DNA from: Chloroflexota bacterium
Lineage (GTDB): Bacteria > Chloroflexota > UBA6077 > JACCZL01
Direction of reading: 5' to 3'
Length of the DNA: 64,000 bases
NCBI GenBank assembly: GCA_020850535.1
Contig: JADZEM010000187.1
Location: 62,001-126,000, forward strand
The position numbers and the translations under genes were made by a program. Below are positions 1 to 8,310 of the stretch, piece by piece; the stretch's first letter is position 1; each line of letters opens with the position of its first letter. The notes below the pieces were generated by a model, which saw nothing but the letters and a program-made list of their open reading frames with translations, did no database searches and was not told where the DNA came from.

Positions 1-42
1 GCCGGCCGACCCCGCGCCGAGAATGATGTGGTCGTACTTCAT
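1..42 (-). CDS. GMC-type FAD oxidoreductase, N-terminus only
   Basis: This is the first 14 codons of a leftward gene cut by the window edge. The reading begins ATG at position 42 on the minus strand and gives MKYDHIILGAGSAG. That is a beta strand followed by the GxGxxG dinucleotide-binding turn in the GAGSAG form typical of glucose-methanol-choline (choline dehydrogenase-like) oxidoreductases. Only the FAD-binding start is visible, so substrate and exact family are inferred. The gene is divergent from the RpiR regulator at 366, about 320 bases away, and may be one of its targets. Confidence 0.55.
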   Translation of the reverse strand, partial: MKYDHIILGAGSAG

Positions 43-289
43 CGGGCATGCTCCGGCCAGAAGTGAGGGGCCGCTCCCGCCGCATCGGCGCGGCGCGCGT
101 CAGCCTGCAACGACGATGTCGTAAGGGGTGGCGCGCGGCCCGCATGCAGGATGGCAGCTTGCCACACGCGACGCAAGCAGCGCCCGCGGGCGGGAGCCCG
201 CGAGCGCCGAGCATGACTCCGCCAGGGCAATCGCCCGGATCGATGCCGCGCGGAGGGACACACCATGGCCGAACCCACCGGACCTCGTC

Positions 290-307
290 ATGCAATGGTC
301 ATTGCAT
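290..307. promoter_or_regulatory. 18-bp palindromic operator candidate
   Basis: An 8-bp arm ATGCAATG, a 2-base centre GT, and the exact reverse complement CATTGCAT. The right arm contains the -35 hexamer (302-307) of the promoter for the RpiR regulator. That is the position expected for an autorepressor site. The binding protein is inferred, not shown. Confidence 0.5.
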
Positions 308-330
308 TTCTCGGCGGATGCCGCTATGCT
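302..330 (+). promoter_or_regulatory. Sigma-70-like promoter of the RpiR regulator
   Basis: TTGCAT (302-307), a 17-bp spacer, and TATGCT (325-330). Transcription would start near 337, just before the GTG at 351 and the ATG at 366. This argues against the long upstream extension of the reading frame. Confidence 0.5.
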
Positions 331-365
331 GTGCAGCCTGGGGGTGGGGTGTGACCGGCGCCAGC

Positions 366-1229
366 ATGACAGACGCCAGTGTGACGGGTCGGACGCTGCA
401 AGAGGCCGTGGCGGCGGAGTTCGCGGGCCTCGCGCCAAAGCAGCAGCGAGTGGCCCGGTTCATGGCAGCCAACGAAGCGCTCATCGCCTACACGTCGGCG
501 AACGAGGTCGCCCGCCGGCTGGAGGTCGATCCGGCCACCGTCGTGCGGTTGGCGCGCGCGCTCGGCTACGCTGGCTACCCGGATCTCCAGCGGCAGATCC
601 GCACCCGCATTCCTCACCACTACCCGTCAATCGACGCGGCCGGTCACGATCCCGACGGCAGCAGCCCTGTGGAGCGGGCCATCGTGCAGGGGCAGGGCAA
701 CCTCCAGGCGACCCTCGACGCTACCACTGCCGAGCAGGTCGAGCGCGTCGTCGAGATGCTGGCCCAGGCTCGCCGCGTGCTCGTCTTCGGGAGCGGCGTC
801 GCCAGCGGCCTCGTGATGTTCCTCACCAGCTCCCTTCAGACGCTCGGCCTGCCGGTCGACGGCGAGATCGGCGAGGGGCTGAACGTCGTTCAGCGGCTGT
901 CGCTGCTGGATGAGCGCGATCTGGCGATGGGCGTCGGGTTCTATCGCTACCCCCGGCAGACCGTCGGGGCGCTCACGGAGGTCCGCAACGCCGGGGTTCC
1001 CAGCGTCGCTTTCACCGACAGCCCCCTGTCGCCGCTGGCCGGGGTCGCGCGGGTCACCCTGTGCGCGCCCGTCGAAAGCATCTCGCACCGCGTCTCGCTC
1101 GTCGGCCCGTGCGCGCTGGCCGATGCCCTGATCGCGGCCTACTCCTCGCGCCACCCGGACGCCGTCGCCGCGAGCTTGCGCCGCCTGGACGCGCGATACC
1201 GCACCGCCAGATTGCTGGTGAACAACTGA
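366..1229 (+). CDS. MurR/RpiR family transcriptional regulator
   Basis: A 287-residue DNA-binding regulator. Residues 1-80 form the RpiR helix-turn-helix domain (recognition region around TSANEVARRLEVDPATVVRL, about 43-62). Residues about 135-260 form a SIS sugar-phosphate-binding domain beginning ARRVLVFGSGVASG. Family members sense phosphorylated sugars or related ligands and control neighbouring catabolic genes. The frame is open back to 48, but the promoter at 302-330 places the start at ATG 366 or GTG 351, the latter with a GGGG stretch seven bases upstream. The AtuA gene follows after 34 bases, so it probably regulates that operon and perhaps the divergent oxidoreductase. The ligand is unknown. 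Confidence 0.88.
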   Translation: MTDASVTGRTLQEAVAAEFAGLAPKQQRVARFMAANEALIAYTSANEVARRLEVDPATVVRLARALGYAGYPDLQRQIRTRIPHHYPSIDAAGHDPDGSSPVERAIVQGQGNLQATLDATTAEQVERVVEMLAQARRVLVFGSGVASGLVMFLTSSLQTLGLPVDGEIGEGLNVVQRLSLLDERDLAMGVGFYRYPRQTVGALTEVRNAGVPSVAFTDSPLSPLAGVARVTLCAPVESISHRVSLVGPCALADALIAAYSSRHPDAVAASLRRLDARYRTARLLVNN

Positions 1230-1263
1230 TGCTGATGCTCCGGATGTCAGCCTGGAGGATGTC

Positions 1264-2643
1264 GTGCCACGCATGATGACCACGCTCTCCGCAACGGGCG
1301 CGCTCGGTCACGAGCCGATCCACCGTGACTCCTTCTTCGAGGGGATCAAGCAGCCGCTCGACTTCATCGGTGCGGACGCCGGCAGCGGCGACAGCGGCCC
1401 GTTCTTCCTCGGGGCCGACGCGCCGATGAACCCCCGCGAGTGGGAGGAGCACGACCTCGAATTGCTGCTCTGCGCCGCGCGCGAGCGCAAGATCCCGATG
1501 ATCATCGGATCGGCCGGCGGCGCGGGGACGACACGCGGCGTGGACGACTACATCCAGATCATCCGCGAGCTGACCGCCAGGCACCGGCTGGAGCCGTTCC
1601 GGCTGGCCCGAATCACATCGGAAGTGCCGCTCGACTACCTCCGCGAGCGGATGCAGACCGAGCAGATCAAGCCACTCGGCGCTGCGACGCCCCTGACGCC
1701 CGAGCTGCTCGACCGCACCAGCCGAGTCGTGGCAATGATGGGCGTCGAACCGTACTTCAAGGCGTTTGACCTGGGGGCGGATGTCGTCATCGCCGGGCGC
1801 TCCTGCGACGACGCCATCTACGCGTCGCTGCCGCTGCGTGCCGGCTTCCCCAAGGGTCTCTCGTTCCACCTCGGCAAGACACTGGAATGCGCCTCGCTGG
1901 TCGGGACGCCGTCGATGGCGAAAGAGACCATCGTCGGGCGCATCACCGATGAGTATGTCGAGCTGGAGCCGATGCACCCGGCCCAGCGCTGCACGCCCGA
2001 GTCCGTCGCCGGTCACTCGCTCTACGAGCGGGCGCACCCGTACCGGCAAGCCTACCCTGGCGGCGTCCTCGACACCGGCGGCACGACCTACGAGCAGGTC
2101 AGCGAGCGCGCCACGCGCTACTGGGGAAGCCAGTTCGTCGAGGACGCCGAATACCGCGTCAAGCTGGAGGGCGCGGGCCTCGTCGGCTTCCGCGCGCTGA
2201 CCATCGGCGCGGTTCGCGACCCCATCGCCATCGACAGCCTGGACTGGGTGCTGGACGCCGTGCGCCAGCGGACCCGCGAACAGTACAGCCAGCTGATGGA
2301 GGGTCCGGGCCAGGACTATCAGATCGTCTTCCACCAGTACGGCAAGAACGGTGTCATGGGTCCGCTCGAACCAGTCAAGCAGTCGCTGGCCCACGAGATC
2401 TGCATCGTGACGGAGGTCGTGGCGCGCACCCAGGAGATCGCGGATCTGGTTGCGCGCTTCACCCTCTACCGGCTGCTCTTCCCGACCTTCGCCGGGCAGA
2501 AGGCGACCGCCGGCGGTATCGCGATGCTGCGCGACGAAGTGCTGCAAGGTCAGCCGTCCTACCGCTGGACCGTCGATCACCTGCTCCCCATCGCCGATCC
2601 GCTCGCCCTCTTCCCCATCACGATCGAGGAGATCGGGGCATGA
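1264..2643 (+). CDS. AtuA family (DUF1446) protein
   Basis: A 459-residue cytoplasmic protein of the acyclic terpene utilisation AtuA family. Family features are the N-terminal IGADAGSGDSGPF and IIGSAGGAGTTRGVD segments and the AGRSCDDA segment near residue 180. AtuA was named from the Pseudomonas citronellol/geraniol cluster, but most family members have no known reaction, and nothing here shows terpene use. The start is GTG 1264, with GGAGG at 1254-1258; ATG 1273 and 1276 are weaker alternatives. It overlaps the DUF4387 gene by ATGA (2640-2643), indicating translational coupling and probably a joint complex. The downstream peptide transporter suggests a role in catabolising an imported compound. 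Confidence 0.85.
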   Translation: MPRMMTTLSATGALGHEPIHRDSFFEGIKQPLDFIGADAGSGDSGPFFLGADAPMNPREWEEHDLELLLCAARERKIPMIIGSAGGAGTTRGVDDYIQIIRELTARHRLEPFRLARITSEVPLDYLRERMQTEQIKPLGAATPLTPELLDRTSRVVAMMGVEPYFKAFDLGADVVIAGRSCDDAIYASLPLRAGFPKGLSFHLGKTLECASLVGTPSMAKETIVGRITDEYVELEPMHPAQRCTPESVAGHSLYERAHPYRQAYPGGVLDTGGTTYEQVSERATRYWGSQFVEDAEYRVKLEGAGLVGFRALTIGAVRDPIAIDSLDWVLDAVRQRTREQYSQLMEGPGQDYQIVFHQYGKNGVMGPLEPVKQSLAHEICIVTEVVARTQEIADLVARFTLYRLLFPTFAGQKATAGGIAMLRDEVLQGQPSYRWTVDHLLPIADPLALFPITIEEIGA

Positions 2644-2972
2644 CCGCGACACAGCCGCTGCACCGGCTTGCCAAGACGATTCGCAGCAAGAACGCCGGGG
2701 CCAATCACTTCACGCTTGACATCATCTTCGACAACTTCGAGACCTACGAGCGCGTCCGCGAAACGGATGTCATCACGCGCGACCTGATCCGCGACCTCTA
2801 CGGGGTCGAAGACACGCAGATCGCGCAGTTCGTTCACTACCCGCCCGGCAACGCCATCAAGATCACCCTTCGACGGCCCATCACCAGCGGCGACGTAGGC
2901 GACTCCGATGTCTATGGCTGCCAGCAGTACATCCCGCTGCTCACCATCCCGATTCCATGGGACGACGCCTGA
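2640..2972 (+). CDS. DUF4387 domain protein
   Basis: A 110-residue protein matching DUF4387 from end to end, with LAKTIRSKNAGANHFTLDI near the start and ending in a QYIPLLTIPIPW-type tail. The function is unknown. It is habitually found next to or fused with AtuA-type proteins, and here it starts inside the stop codon of the AtuA gene, so the two are likely made in equal amounts and act together. No signal peptide or membrane segment is visible. A 29-base gap leads to the peptide-binding lipoprotein gene. Confidence 0.82.
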   Translation: MTATQPLHRLAKTIRSKNAGANHFTLDIIFDNFETYERVRETDVITRDLIRDLYGVEDTQIAQFVHYPPGNAIKITLRRPITSGDVGDSDVYGCQQYIPLLTIPIPWDDA

Positions 2973-3001
2973 ACGCCATCTCGTACTGGAGGCCCGTCAC
3001 G

Positions 3002-4723
3002 ATGATCCGAGACGATTCGACCTCACGAGCCCGGCCGTCGATGCCTGGGAAGCTGTCACGGCGAGCGCTACTCCAGCAGGTTGCCCTGTACGGCGGCGCG
3101 GCGCTGCTGGCGACGGCGTGCGGCCAGACGCCGGCCCCGGCCGCCCCGGCGAAGCCTGCCGAGAGTAAGCCGGCCGACGCGGCCAAGCCAGCGGCGTCGG
3201 CGCCAGCCCCGACTACCGCCCCCGCGGCGAAGCCCACGGAGGCCGCGAAGCCTGCCGAAGCTGCAAAGCCCGCCGAGCCGAAGCCGGCCGCGAAGGCTCA
3301 GCGCCCGCAGCTCATCGTGGCGCAGGTGGCCGACATCCAGACGCTCGATCCGACGATGCACCGTCAGCGGCAGACCCAGAACGTCCATCAGCTCATCTTC
3401 GACTCGGTGGTCCACCGGACGAACGACCTTCAGCTGCAGGGCCGGCTTGCCGAATCGTGGAAGCAGGTCGACGAGAAGACGTTTGAGCTGAAGATGCGGG
3501 CCGGCGCGAAGTGGCACGACGGCAAGCCGGTCACCGCGAAGGACGTCAAGTTCAGCTTCGACCGCACGTTGGACCCGGCCCGCAAAGCCCCACGGGCTGG
3601 CCTGCTGGACATGGTGGCTTCCACTGAAGCCCCGGACGACACGACCGTGGTCGTCAAGACGAACCGGGCCGATCCCCTGACCCTGGTCTTCCTGAACTAC
3701 CACGCGATCACCCCGATGGCCGCCGTTCAGGAGAAGGGCGACGCCTTCTTCAACGCGCCGATTGGCGCAGGGCCGTTTCTGTTCAAGGAGTGGAAGAAGG
3801 ACGAGCGGGTGGTGATGGAGGCGAATGACGCGTTCTGGGGCGGCGCGCCCACCATCGGCACGCTCATCTTCCGGCCGATCCCAGATCCGGCCACGATGCT
3901 GGCCGAGCTGGAGTCCGGCGGCATCGACATCGCGGCGGAGCTGCCGGCCTCGCTCGCCCCGCAGATCAAGGGCAATGCCAAGATCCAGTCGTTGACGGCC
4001 CCGAGTACCGTCGTCCAGTACATCGGGCTCAATACGACGAAGAAGCCGCTCGACAACGTCCAGGTGCGGCAGGCGCTCAATCATGCCGTGGACAAGAATG
4101 CCATCGTCAGCAGCCTGTTGAACGGACTGGCTACGCCGATCCCCGGGCCGCTCTTCCCCGAGGTGCGCGGCTTCGACAAGGCGGTCACCGGCTACGGCTT
4201 CGACCGCGAGAAGGCGAAGTCGCTGCTGGCGGCGGCGGGCCTGGCCGGCGGCTTCGAACTCACGCTCGACACGGCGGCCCCCACCAAGGAGCTGTCCGAG
4301 GCGATTGCGGGACAGTGGAAGCAGATCGGCGTCACGGCCAAAGTCAACGTGGTCGAGGCGGGCGTCCTGACCCAGAAGGTCACCGCTGGTGAGAGCGAAG
4401 CCTACTTCAGCTCCTGGGGTGACTCGTCAGCAGATGCCGGCGTCACCTACTACCGCCACTTCCACGGCGGGCAGCGCGCTCAGTTCAAGGACACCGGCTA
4501 TGCGAAGCCGGACCTCGACAAGCTCATCGACGAGGGGCGTGTGGCCACCGACAACGCCAAGCGCCAGCAGGTCTTCGCCCAGGCGATGAAGATCATCGTG
4601 GACGATGCGCCATGGGTCTTCCTCTGGCAGCCGCAGACGCTGGCCGCTGCGCGCACGGGGGTCGGCGGTTTTGCGCCACGCATGGATGCCTACCTGTTCC
4701 TCGACAAGGTCACGAAGGCGTAG
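3002..4723 (+). CDS. Peptide/nickel-type ABC transporter substrate-binding lipoprotein
   Basis: A 573-residue extracytoplasmic binding protein of the SBP_bac_5 (DppA/OppA) family. The start ATG 3002 has GGAGG at 2988-2992. The signal region contains a twin-arginine (SRRALLQ, residues 19-25), a hydrophobic stretch and a lipobox LLATAC with Cys40, so it is probably Tat-exported and lipid-anchored. Residues about 42-100 are an Ala/Pro/Lys-rich spacer. The binding domain follows, with family segments such as IQTLDPTMHRQRQTQN and AKWHDGKPVTAKDVKFSFDR. It heads a binding protein-permease-permease operon whose ATPase subunits are not in this window. The ligand could be a peptide, an opine or another small organic molecule. 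Confidence 0.9.
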   Translation: MIRDDSTSRARPSMPGKLSRRALLQQVALYGGAALLATACGQTPAPAAPAKPAESKPADAAKPAASAPAPTTAPAAKPTEAAKPAEAAKPAEPKPAAKAQRPQLIVAQVADIQTLDPTMHRQRQTQNVHQLIFDSVVHRTNDLQLQGRLAESWKQVDEKTFELKMRAGAKWHDGKPVTAKDVKFSFDRTLDPARKAPRAGLLDMVASTEAPDDTTVVVKTNRADPLTLVFLNYHAITPMAAVQEKGDAFFNAPIGAGPFLFKEWKKDERVVMEANDAFWGGAPTIGTLIFRPIPDPATMLAELESGGIDIAAELPASLAPQIKGNAKIQSLTAPSTVVQYIGLNTTKKPLDNVQVRQALNHAVDKNAIVSSLLNGLATPIPGPLFPEVRGFDKAVTGYGFDREKAKSLLAAAGLAGGFELTLDTAAPTKELSEAIAGQWKQIGVTAKVNVVEAGVLTQKVTAGESEAYFSSWGDSSADAGVTYYRHFHGGQRAQFKDTGYAKPDLDKLIDEGRVATDNAKRQQVFAQAMKIIVDDAPWVFLWQPQTLAAARTGVGGFAPRMDAYLFLDKVTKA

Positions 4724-4732
4724 GGGCGGACG

Positions 4733-5740
4733 GTGACGCGGTACATGGCGCGGCGGCTGATCCTGCTCCTGCCGGTCCTGGTCGGCATCTCGGTGCTGAC
4801 CTTCTCGATCATGCAGATCATCCCGGGCGACCCGGTGATGATCATGTTGCAGGGCCAGACCCACTCGCCTGAGGAGGTCGCCCGCATCAGGGCACAGTGG
4901 GGCCTCGACCGGCCGCCCGTCATCCAGTATCTCAACTACGCCCGCCAGCTCGCCGTCGGCGACTTTGGTCGGTCGTTCATGCTGCAACGGTCGGTGCTGC
5001 CGGTCCTGGCACAGTACGTGCCGGCCACCATCGAGCTGGCGGTGGTCAGCGTGCTCATCGCGCTGATCGTCGCCATCCCGCTCGGCGTCCTCTCCGCCAT
5101 CAGGCAGCACTCGTGGATCGACCGCCTGGCGGCGCTGGTCGCGATCCTCGGGATCTCGATGCCAGGGTTCTGGCTGGGACTGTTGCTGATCATCGTGTTC
5201 GCCGTGACCCTCGGCGTGCTCCCCGTCTCGGGACGCCTCGAATACGCGGCCGGGCTGGAGGAGGTCACCGGGTTCTACCTGCTCGACAGCGTTCTGACGG
5301 GCAACCTGACGGCGTTCGTGGATGCCCTGGCGCACCTGATCATGCCGGCCACCGTCCTCGGCTCGTCGATGGCGGCCCACACGACGCGGCTGGTCCGCTC
5401 CAGCGTGCTGGAGGTGGCCCGGCAGGATTACGTCACCTATGCCCGCTCGAAGGGCCTCGGCGAGCGGGTGGTGGTGGTGCGCCACATGCTCCGCAATGCG
5501 CTGATCCCCACCATCACCATCGTCGGGATGCAGGCCGGCACGATCCTCGGCGGCGCCATCGTCATCGAAACGATCTTCGCCTGGCCGGGCCTGGGCCGCC
5601 TGACCGTCCAGGCCATCGGCGCGCGTGACTACTTCCTGCTCCAGGGCATCGTGCTGGTCTTCGCGGTGACACGGGTCGGCATCAACCTGCTCACGGACGT
5701 GCTCTACGCCGCGATCGATCCACGCATCCGGTTCTCGTAG
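4733..5740 (+). CDS. Dpp/Opp-type ABC transporter permease, subunit B
   Basis: A 335-residue inner-membrane permease with the DppB plan. It has an N-terminal transmembrane helix (ILLLPVLVGISVLTFSIMQI), the conserved IIPGDPVMIML segment, and a core of about five more helices. The EAA loop reads YVTYARSKGLGERVVVVRHMLRNA, where the ATPase would dock. It starts with GTG ten bases after the binding-protein gene and is followed two bases later by the DppC partner. It forms half of the membrane channel for the ligand captured by the upstream lipoprotein. Confidence 0.92.
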   Translation: MTRYMARRLILLLPVLVGISVLTFSIMQIIPGDPVMIMLQGQTHSPEEVARIRAQWGLDRPPVIQYLNYARQLAVGDFGRSFMLQRSVLPVLAQYVPATIELAVVSVLIALIVAIPLGVLSAIRQHSWIDRLAALVAILGISMPGFWLGLLLIIVFAVTLGVLPVSGRLEYAAGLEEVTGFYLLDSVLTGNLTAFVDALAHLIMPATVLGSSMAAHTTRLVRSSVLEVARQDYVTYARSKGLGERVVVVRHMLRNALIPTITIVGMQAGTILGGAIVIETIFAWPGLGRLTVQAIGARDYFLLQGIVLVFAVTRVGINLLTDVLYAAIDPRIRFS

Positions 5741-5742
5741 AC

Positions 5743-6678
5743 ATGGCAGCGAGCAAGCAGGCGCCCGCGACCGGCGTCGTGACCCTGGCGGATACCGCCG
5801 CCATGCGCGTCCAGCCGGTCCGGACCGAGATCCACATCGTGCTGGGATTGCTGGCGCGGAACCGGCCGGCCATCTTCGGGGCTGTCCTTTACCTGGGCTG
5901 CATCCTGATCGCGATCCTGGCCCCGGTGCTGGCGCCGGCCGACCCGCAGGACCAGATGCTCACCAACCGTCTCAAGCCGCCAGTCTGGCTCACTGGCGGA
6001 ACCTCGGAGCATATCCTCGGCGCGGACAACCTGGGGCGAGACATCCTGAGTCGGTTGCTCTACGGTGCGCGGGTCTCGATCCTCGTGGGCGCGGCCACCG
6101 TCACGGCGTGCGCCGTCCTCGGGAGCACGCTCGGGGCGATTGCCGGATACTGGCGTGGCCGGGTCGATGCCAGCCTGATGCTGGTGCTCGATATCTGGAT
6201 GGCGTTTCCTTCGCTGGTGCTGGCGATTGCCCTCAGTGCTGCGCTCGGACCGAGCCTCGGCAACCTGATCCTCGCGCTGGTGCTGACCGGCTGGGTCGCC
6301 TACTGCCGGGTGGTGCGGGGCGAGGTGCTCTCCCTGCGCGAGCGCGAGTTCGTGCTGGCGGCCCGGGTGTGCGGCGCAAGCGGTGCGCGGATCGTTGCGC
6401 GCCACTTGCTGCCGAACGTCCTGGCGCCGATCCTCGTCCTGGCGACCCTCGAAATGGCGACGGTCATCATCGCCGAAGCAGCCCTGAGCTTTCTCGGACT
6501 GGGCGTCCAGGCTGACCAGCCGACGTGGGGCGGTATGCTCAACGACGGCAGGCAGTTCCTGCGCCAGGCCTGGTGGCTGGCGACATTCCCGGGCATCGCG
6601 ATCTCGCTGCTGGTGCTCGGCATCAACCTGTTCGGCGACGGACTGCGCGACGCGCTCGATCCACGGCTGCGTCGCTGA
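5743..6678 (+). CDS. Dpp/Opp-type ABC transporter permease, subunit C
   Basis: A 311-residue partner of the preceding permease with the DppC plan. A cytoplasmic N-terminal segment leads into the first helix (AIFGAVLYLGCILIAILAPV). Family segments HILGADNLGRDILSRLLYGARVS and a VCGASGARIVARHLLPN EAA loop follow, with the LSFLGLGVQ signature near the end. ATG 5743 lies two bases after the DppB stop. The C45 hydrolase gene follows in 21 bases, so the set looks co-transcribed. No nucleotide-binding subunits are present, so they must be encoded elsewhere or shared. Confidence 0.92.
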   Translation: MAASKQAPATGVVTLADTAAMRVQPVRTEIHIVLGLLARNRPAIFGAVLYLGCILIAILAPVLAPADPQDQMLTNRLKPPVWLTGGTSEHILGADNLGRDILSRLLYGARVSILVGAATVTACAVLGSTLGAIAGYWRGRVDASLMLVLDIWMAFPSLVLAIALSAALGPSLGNLILALVLTGWVAYCRVVRGEVLSLREREFVLAARVCGASGARIVARHLLPNVLAPILVLATLEMATVIIAEAALSFLGLGVQADQPTWGGMLNDGRQFLRQAWWLATFPGIAISLLVLGINLFGDGLRDALDPRLRR

Positions 6679-6699
6679 CGACCCAGGGGAGCGTGGGAG

Positions 6700-8034
6700 A
6701 TGGAGACGACAACGGCCTCAGCCGATCTCGTGCTGCTTCGTGGGACGCCGGCCGAAGCCGGGGCAGCCTACGGGCGGGCGACCCGTGCCTGTATCCAGCG
6801 GTACGTAGCCGACTTCCTTACCAACGTCGAGGCTGAGGGGATCGGCCTCCCTGAGATCCAGCGGCGCACGGACCTCTACCACCGAATCGTGGACCGGCTC
6901 GCGCCCTGGTGGCACGAAGACGTAGCCGCCATCGCCTCAGCGGCCGGCGTCGCCACTGACGCCTATGCGGCCTACGTGGCGCAGAAGTACGTGATCCGAA
7001 CGACGCGCCCGCCGTCGCCGCCGCCCGCCGAGCACGAGTGTACGTCGTTCGTCTCAGTTGGCCGTGCCAGCGCGTCAGGCGCGTCGATCCTTCACAAGAA
7101 TCGTGACTCGGCCGCTCGGCCACAGGGCCTCTGGATTCGGCACGATGCTGGCTGCTACCGCTACCTGGCCGGCGGGGACAGCGGCGATCACGGCGTCATC
7201 CACTTTCTCAACGAAAAGGGGCTGGCCGGGGCCATGAACGCCGGCTCCGCGAGCAGCGACACGGCCCCGGACGGCTGGCCGACGCCGCAGATCCTGCGGC
7301 TGATCGCGGAGAAGGCCGCTTCCTGCCAGGAAGCCCTCGAGATCCTGCGAGAGATCGTGGGCCAGGGCTGGTACACCAACGGCGCACGCGGTTCGATCTG
7401 GTTCTTCGTGGATCGCGAGCGCGGCATGATCGTGGAGAACACCCGTCACGACCTTGACTACACCTGGATCGACGATCAAGTAGTCGCACGCGCGAACGAC
7501 TTCCTGCTGCCGGGCACTCGGCGCTGGGCCGCCCCCGACGCCCTGACCAACACGCGCTACGTCTCGGCCCGCGACGGTGCAGCCGCGTTGAACGGACAGG
7601 TGACGCCGTTTGCCCTGACCTCTCTCGGCCGTGACGAGGCCACGCTCCCGCGAGCGATGTGCTCGGACTCGACGTTGTCTGGATTCTCGGCGTCGGTCGG
7701 CGAAGGACCGCTCGGCGCGCTGGTGTGCGTCGGCAATCCCGCCAGCGGCGTCGCCGTCCCGTTCTATGTCAAAGCCGCCGGCGTACCGTCCTTTGTCATG
7801 GACGGCCGGCTGTGGAGCGCCGCCGAGATGCGGCGGCGCGCCCGCGTATCTGCCACCTCGAACGGCTCCCCTGCCGTCCCGGACGTGTCGCAGGTGCAGC
7901 AGCGTATCCTGCACGAGCATGACGAGCAGGCAACGCGCTGGGTCCATCTGGACGCGACGGCGCGGGCCGAGGCGCTCACTGCCGCGTCGGCGCGCTGGTC
8001 AGGTCTGGCGTTCACGGCGTTGATCCAGCCGTAG
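6700..8034 (+). CDS. C45-type N-terminal-nucleophile hydrolase (acyltransferase/amidase family)
   Basis: A 444-residue protein resembling the acyl-CoA:6-aminopenicillanate acyltransferase / carcinine hydrolase family. Such enzymes cleave themselves to expose a nucleophilic cysteine and then hydrolyse or transfer amide-linked acyl groups. The likely nucleophile is Cys114 in EHECTSF, followed by the family's HKNRDS segment and a FLNEKGLAGAMN region. No signal peptide is seen, so it probably acts in the cytosol. Being last in the peptide-transporter operon suggests that it cleaves an amide in the imported substrate. This link is inference. Penicillin chemistry is not implied. Confidence 0.75.
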   Translation: METTTASADLVLLRGTPAEAGAAYGRATRACIQRYVADFLTNVEAEGIGLPEIQRRTDLYHRIVDRLAPWWHEDVAAIASAAGVATDAYAAYVAQKYVIRTTRPPSPPPAEHECTSFVSVGRASASGASILHKNRDSAARPQGLWIRHDAGCYRYLAGGDSGDHGVIHFLNEKGLAGAMNAGSASSDTAPDGWPTPQILRLIAEKAASCQEALEILREIVGQGWYTNGARGSIWFFVDRERGMIVENTRHDLDYTWIDDQVVARANDFLLPGTRRWAAPDALTNTRYVSARDGAAALNGQVTPFALTSLGRDEATLPRAMCSDSTLSGFSASVGEGPLGALVCVGNPASGVAVPFYVKAAGVPSFVMDGRLWSAAEMRRRARVSATSNGSPAVPDVSQVQQRILHEHDEQATRWVHLDATARAEALTAASARWSGLAFTALIQP

Positions 8035-8220
8035 CGGGCCGGCCAGGACGACGACGGTGATGCAGGCGACATCGCGACGTCAGCCCTGCGAGTCCGCTAC
8101 ACCGGCCCGTGGCGATACGCGAACGTCGTGGCCGCCGAGACCGCGTGCAGGAGACCGCGAGATCGGCCTGGGACCGCAGGATGCACCGGTCTTGCCACGA
8201 AACCCGAGTCCGATGTCGTC

Positions 8221-8251
8221 TTGGCGCTCGCGCTTCCGCGCGAGCTACGAT
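8221..8251 (+). promoter_or_regulatory. Promoter with embedded palindrome for the sugar ABC operon
   Basis: TTGGCG (8221-8226) and TACGAT (8246-8251) are separated by 19 bases. The spacer is almost filled by a perfect inverted repeat, GCTCGCGC-TTCC-GCGCGAGC (8226-8245). A dyad between -35 and -10 is a classic repressor position, and a 19-bp spacer can signal activation by DNA distortion. The hexamers are only moderate matches. The rest of 8035-8310 shows nothing else. Confidence 0.35.
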
Positions 8252-8310
8252 GCCTCATAGGTCTGACGGACCGCATTGGAGCACTGCCGCTCCACTGGTG
8301 GGAGGCGAGG

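Noticed and set aside
1054-2652. 532-codon open frame on the minus strand
   Set aside because: It lies exactly opposite the AtuA gene, is rich in Arg/Gly/Asp/His without domain character, and arises from high GC in the third codon position.
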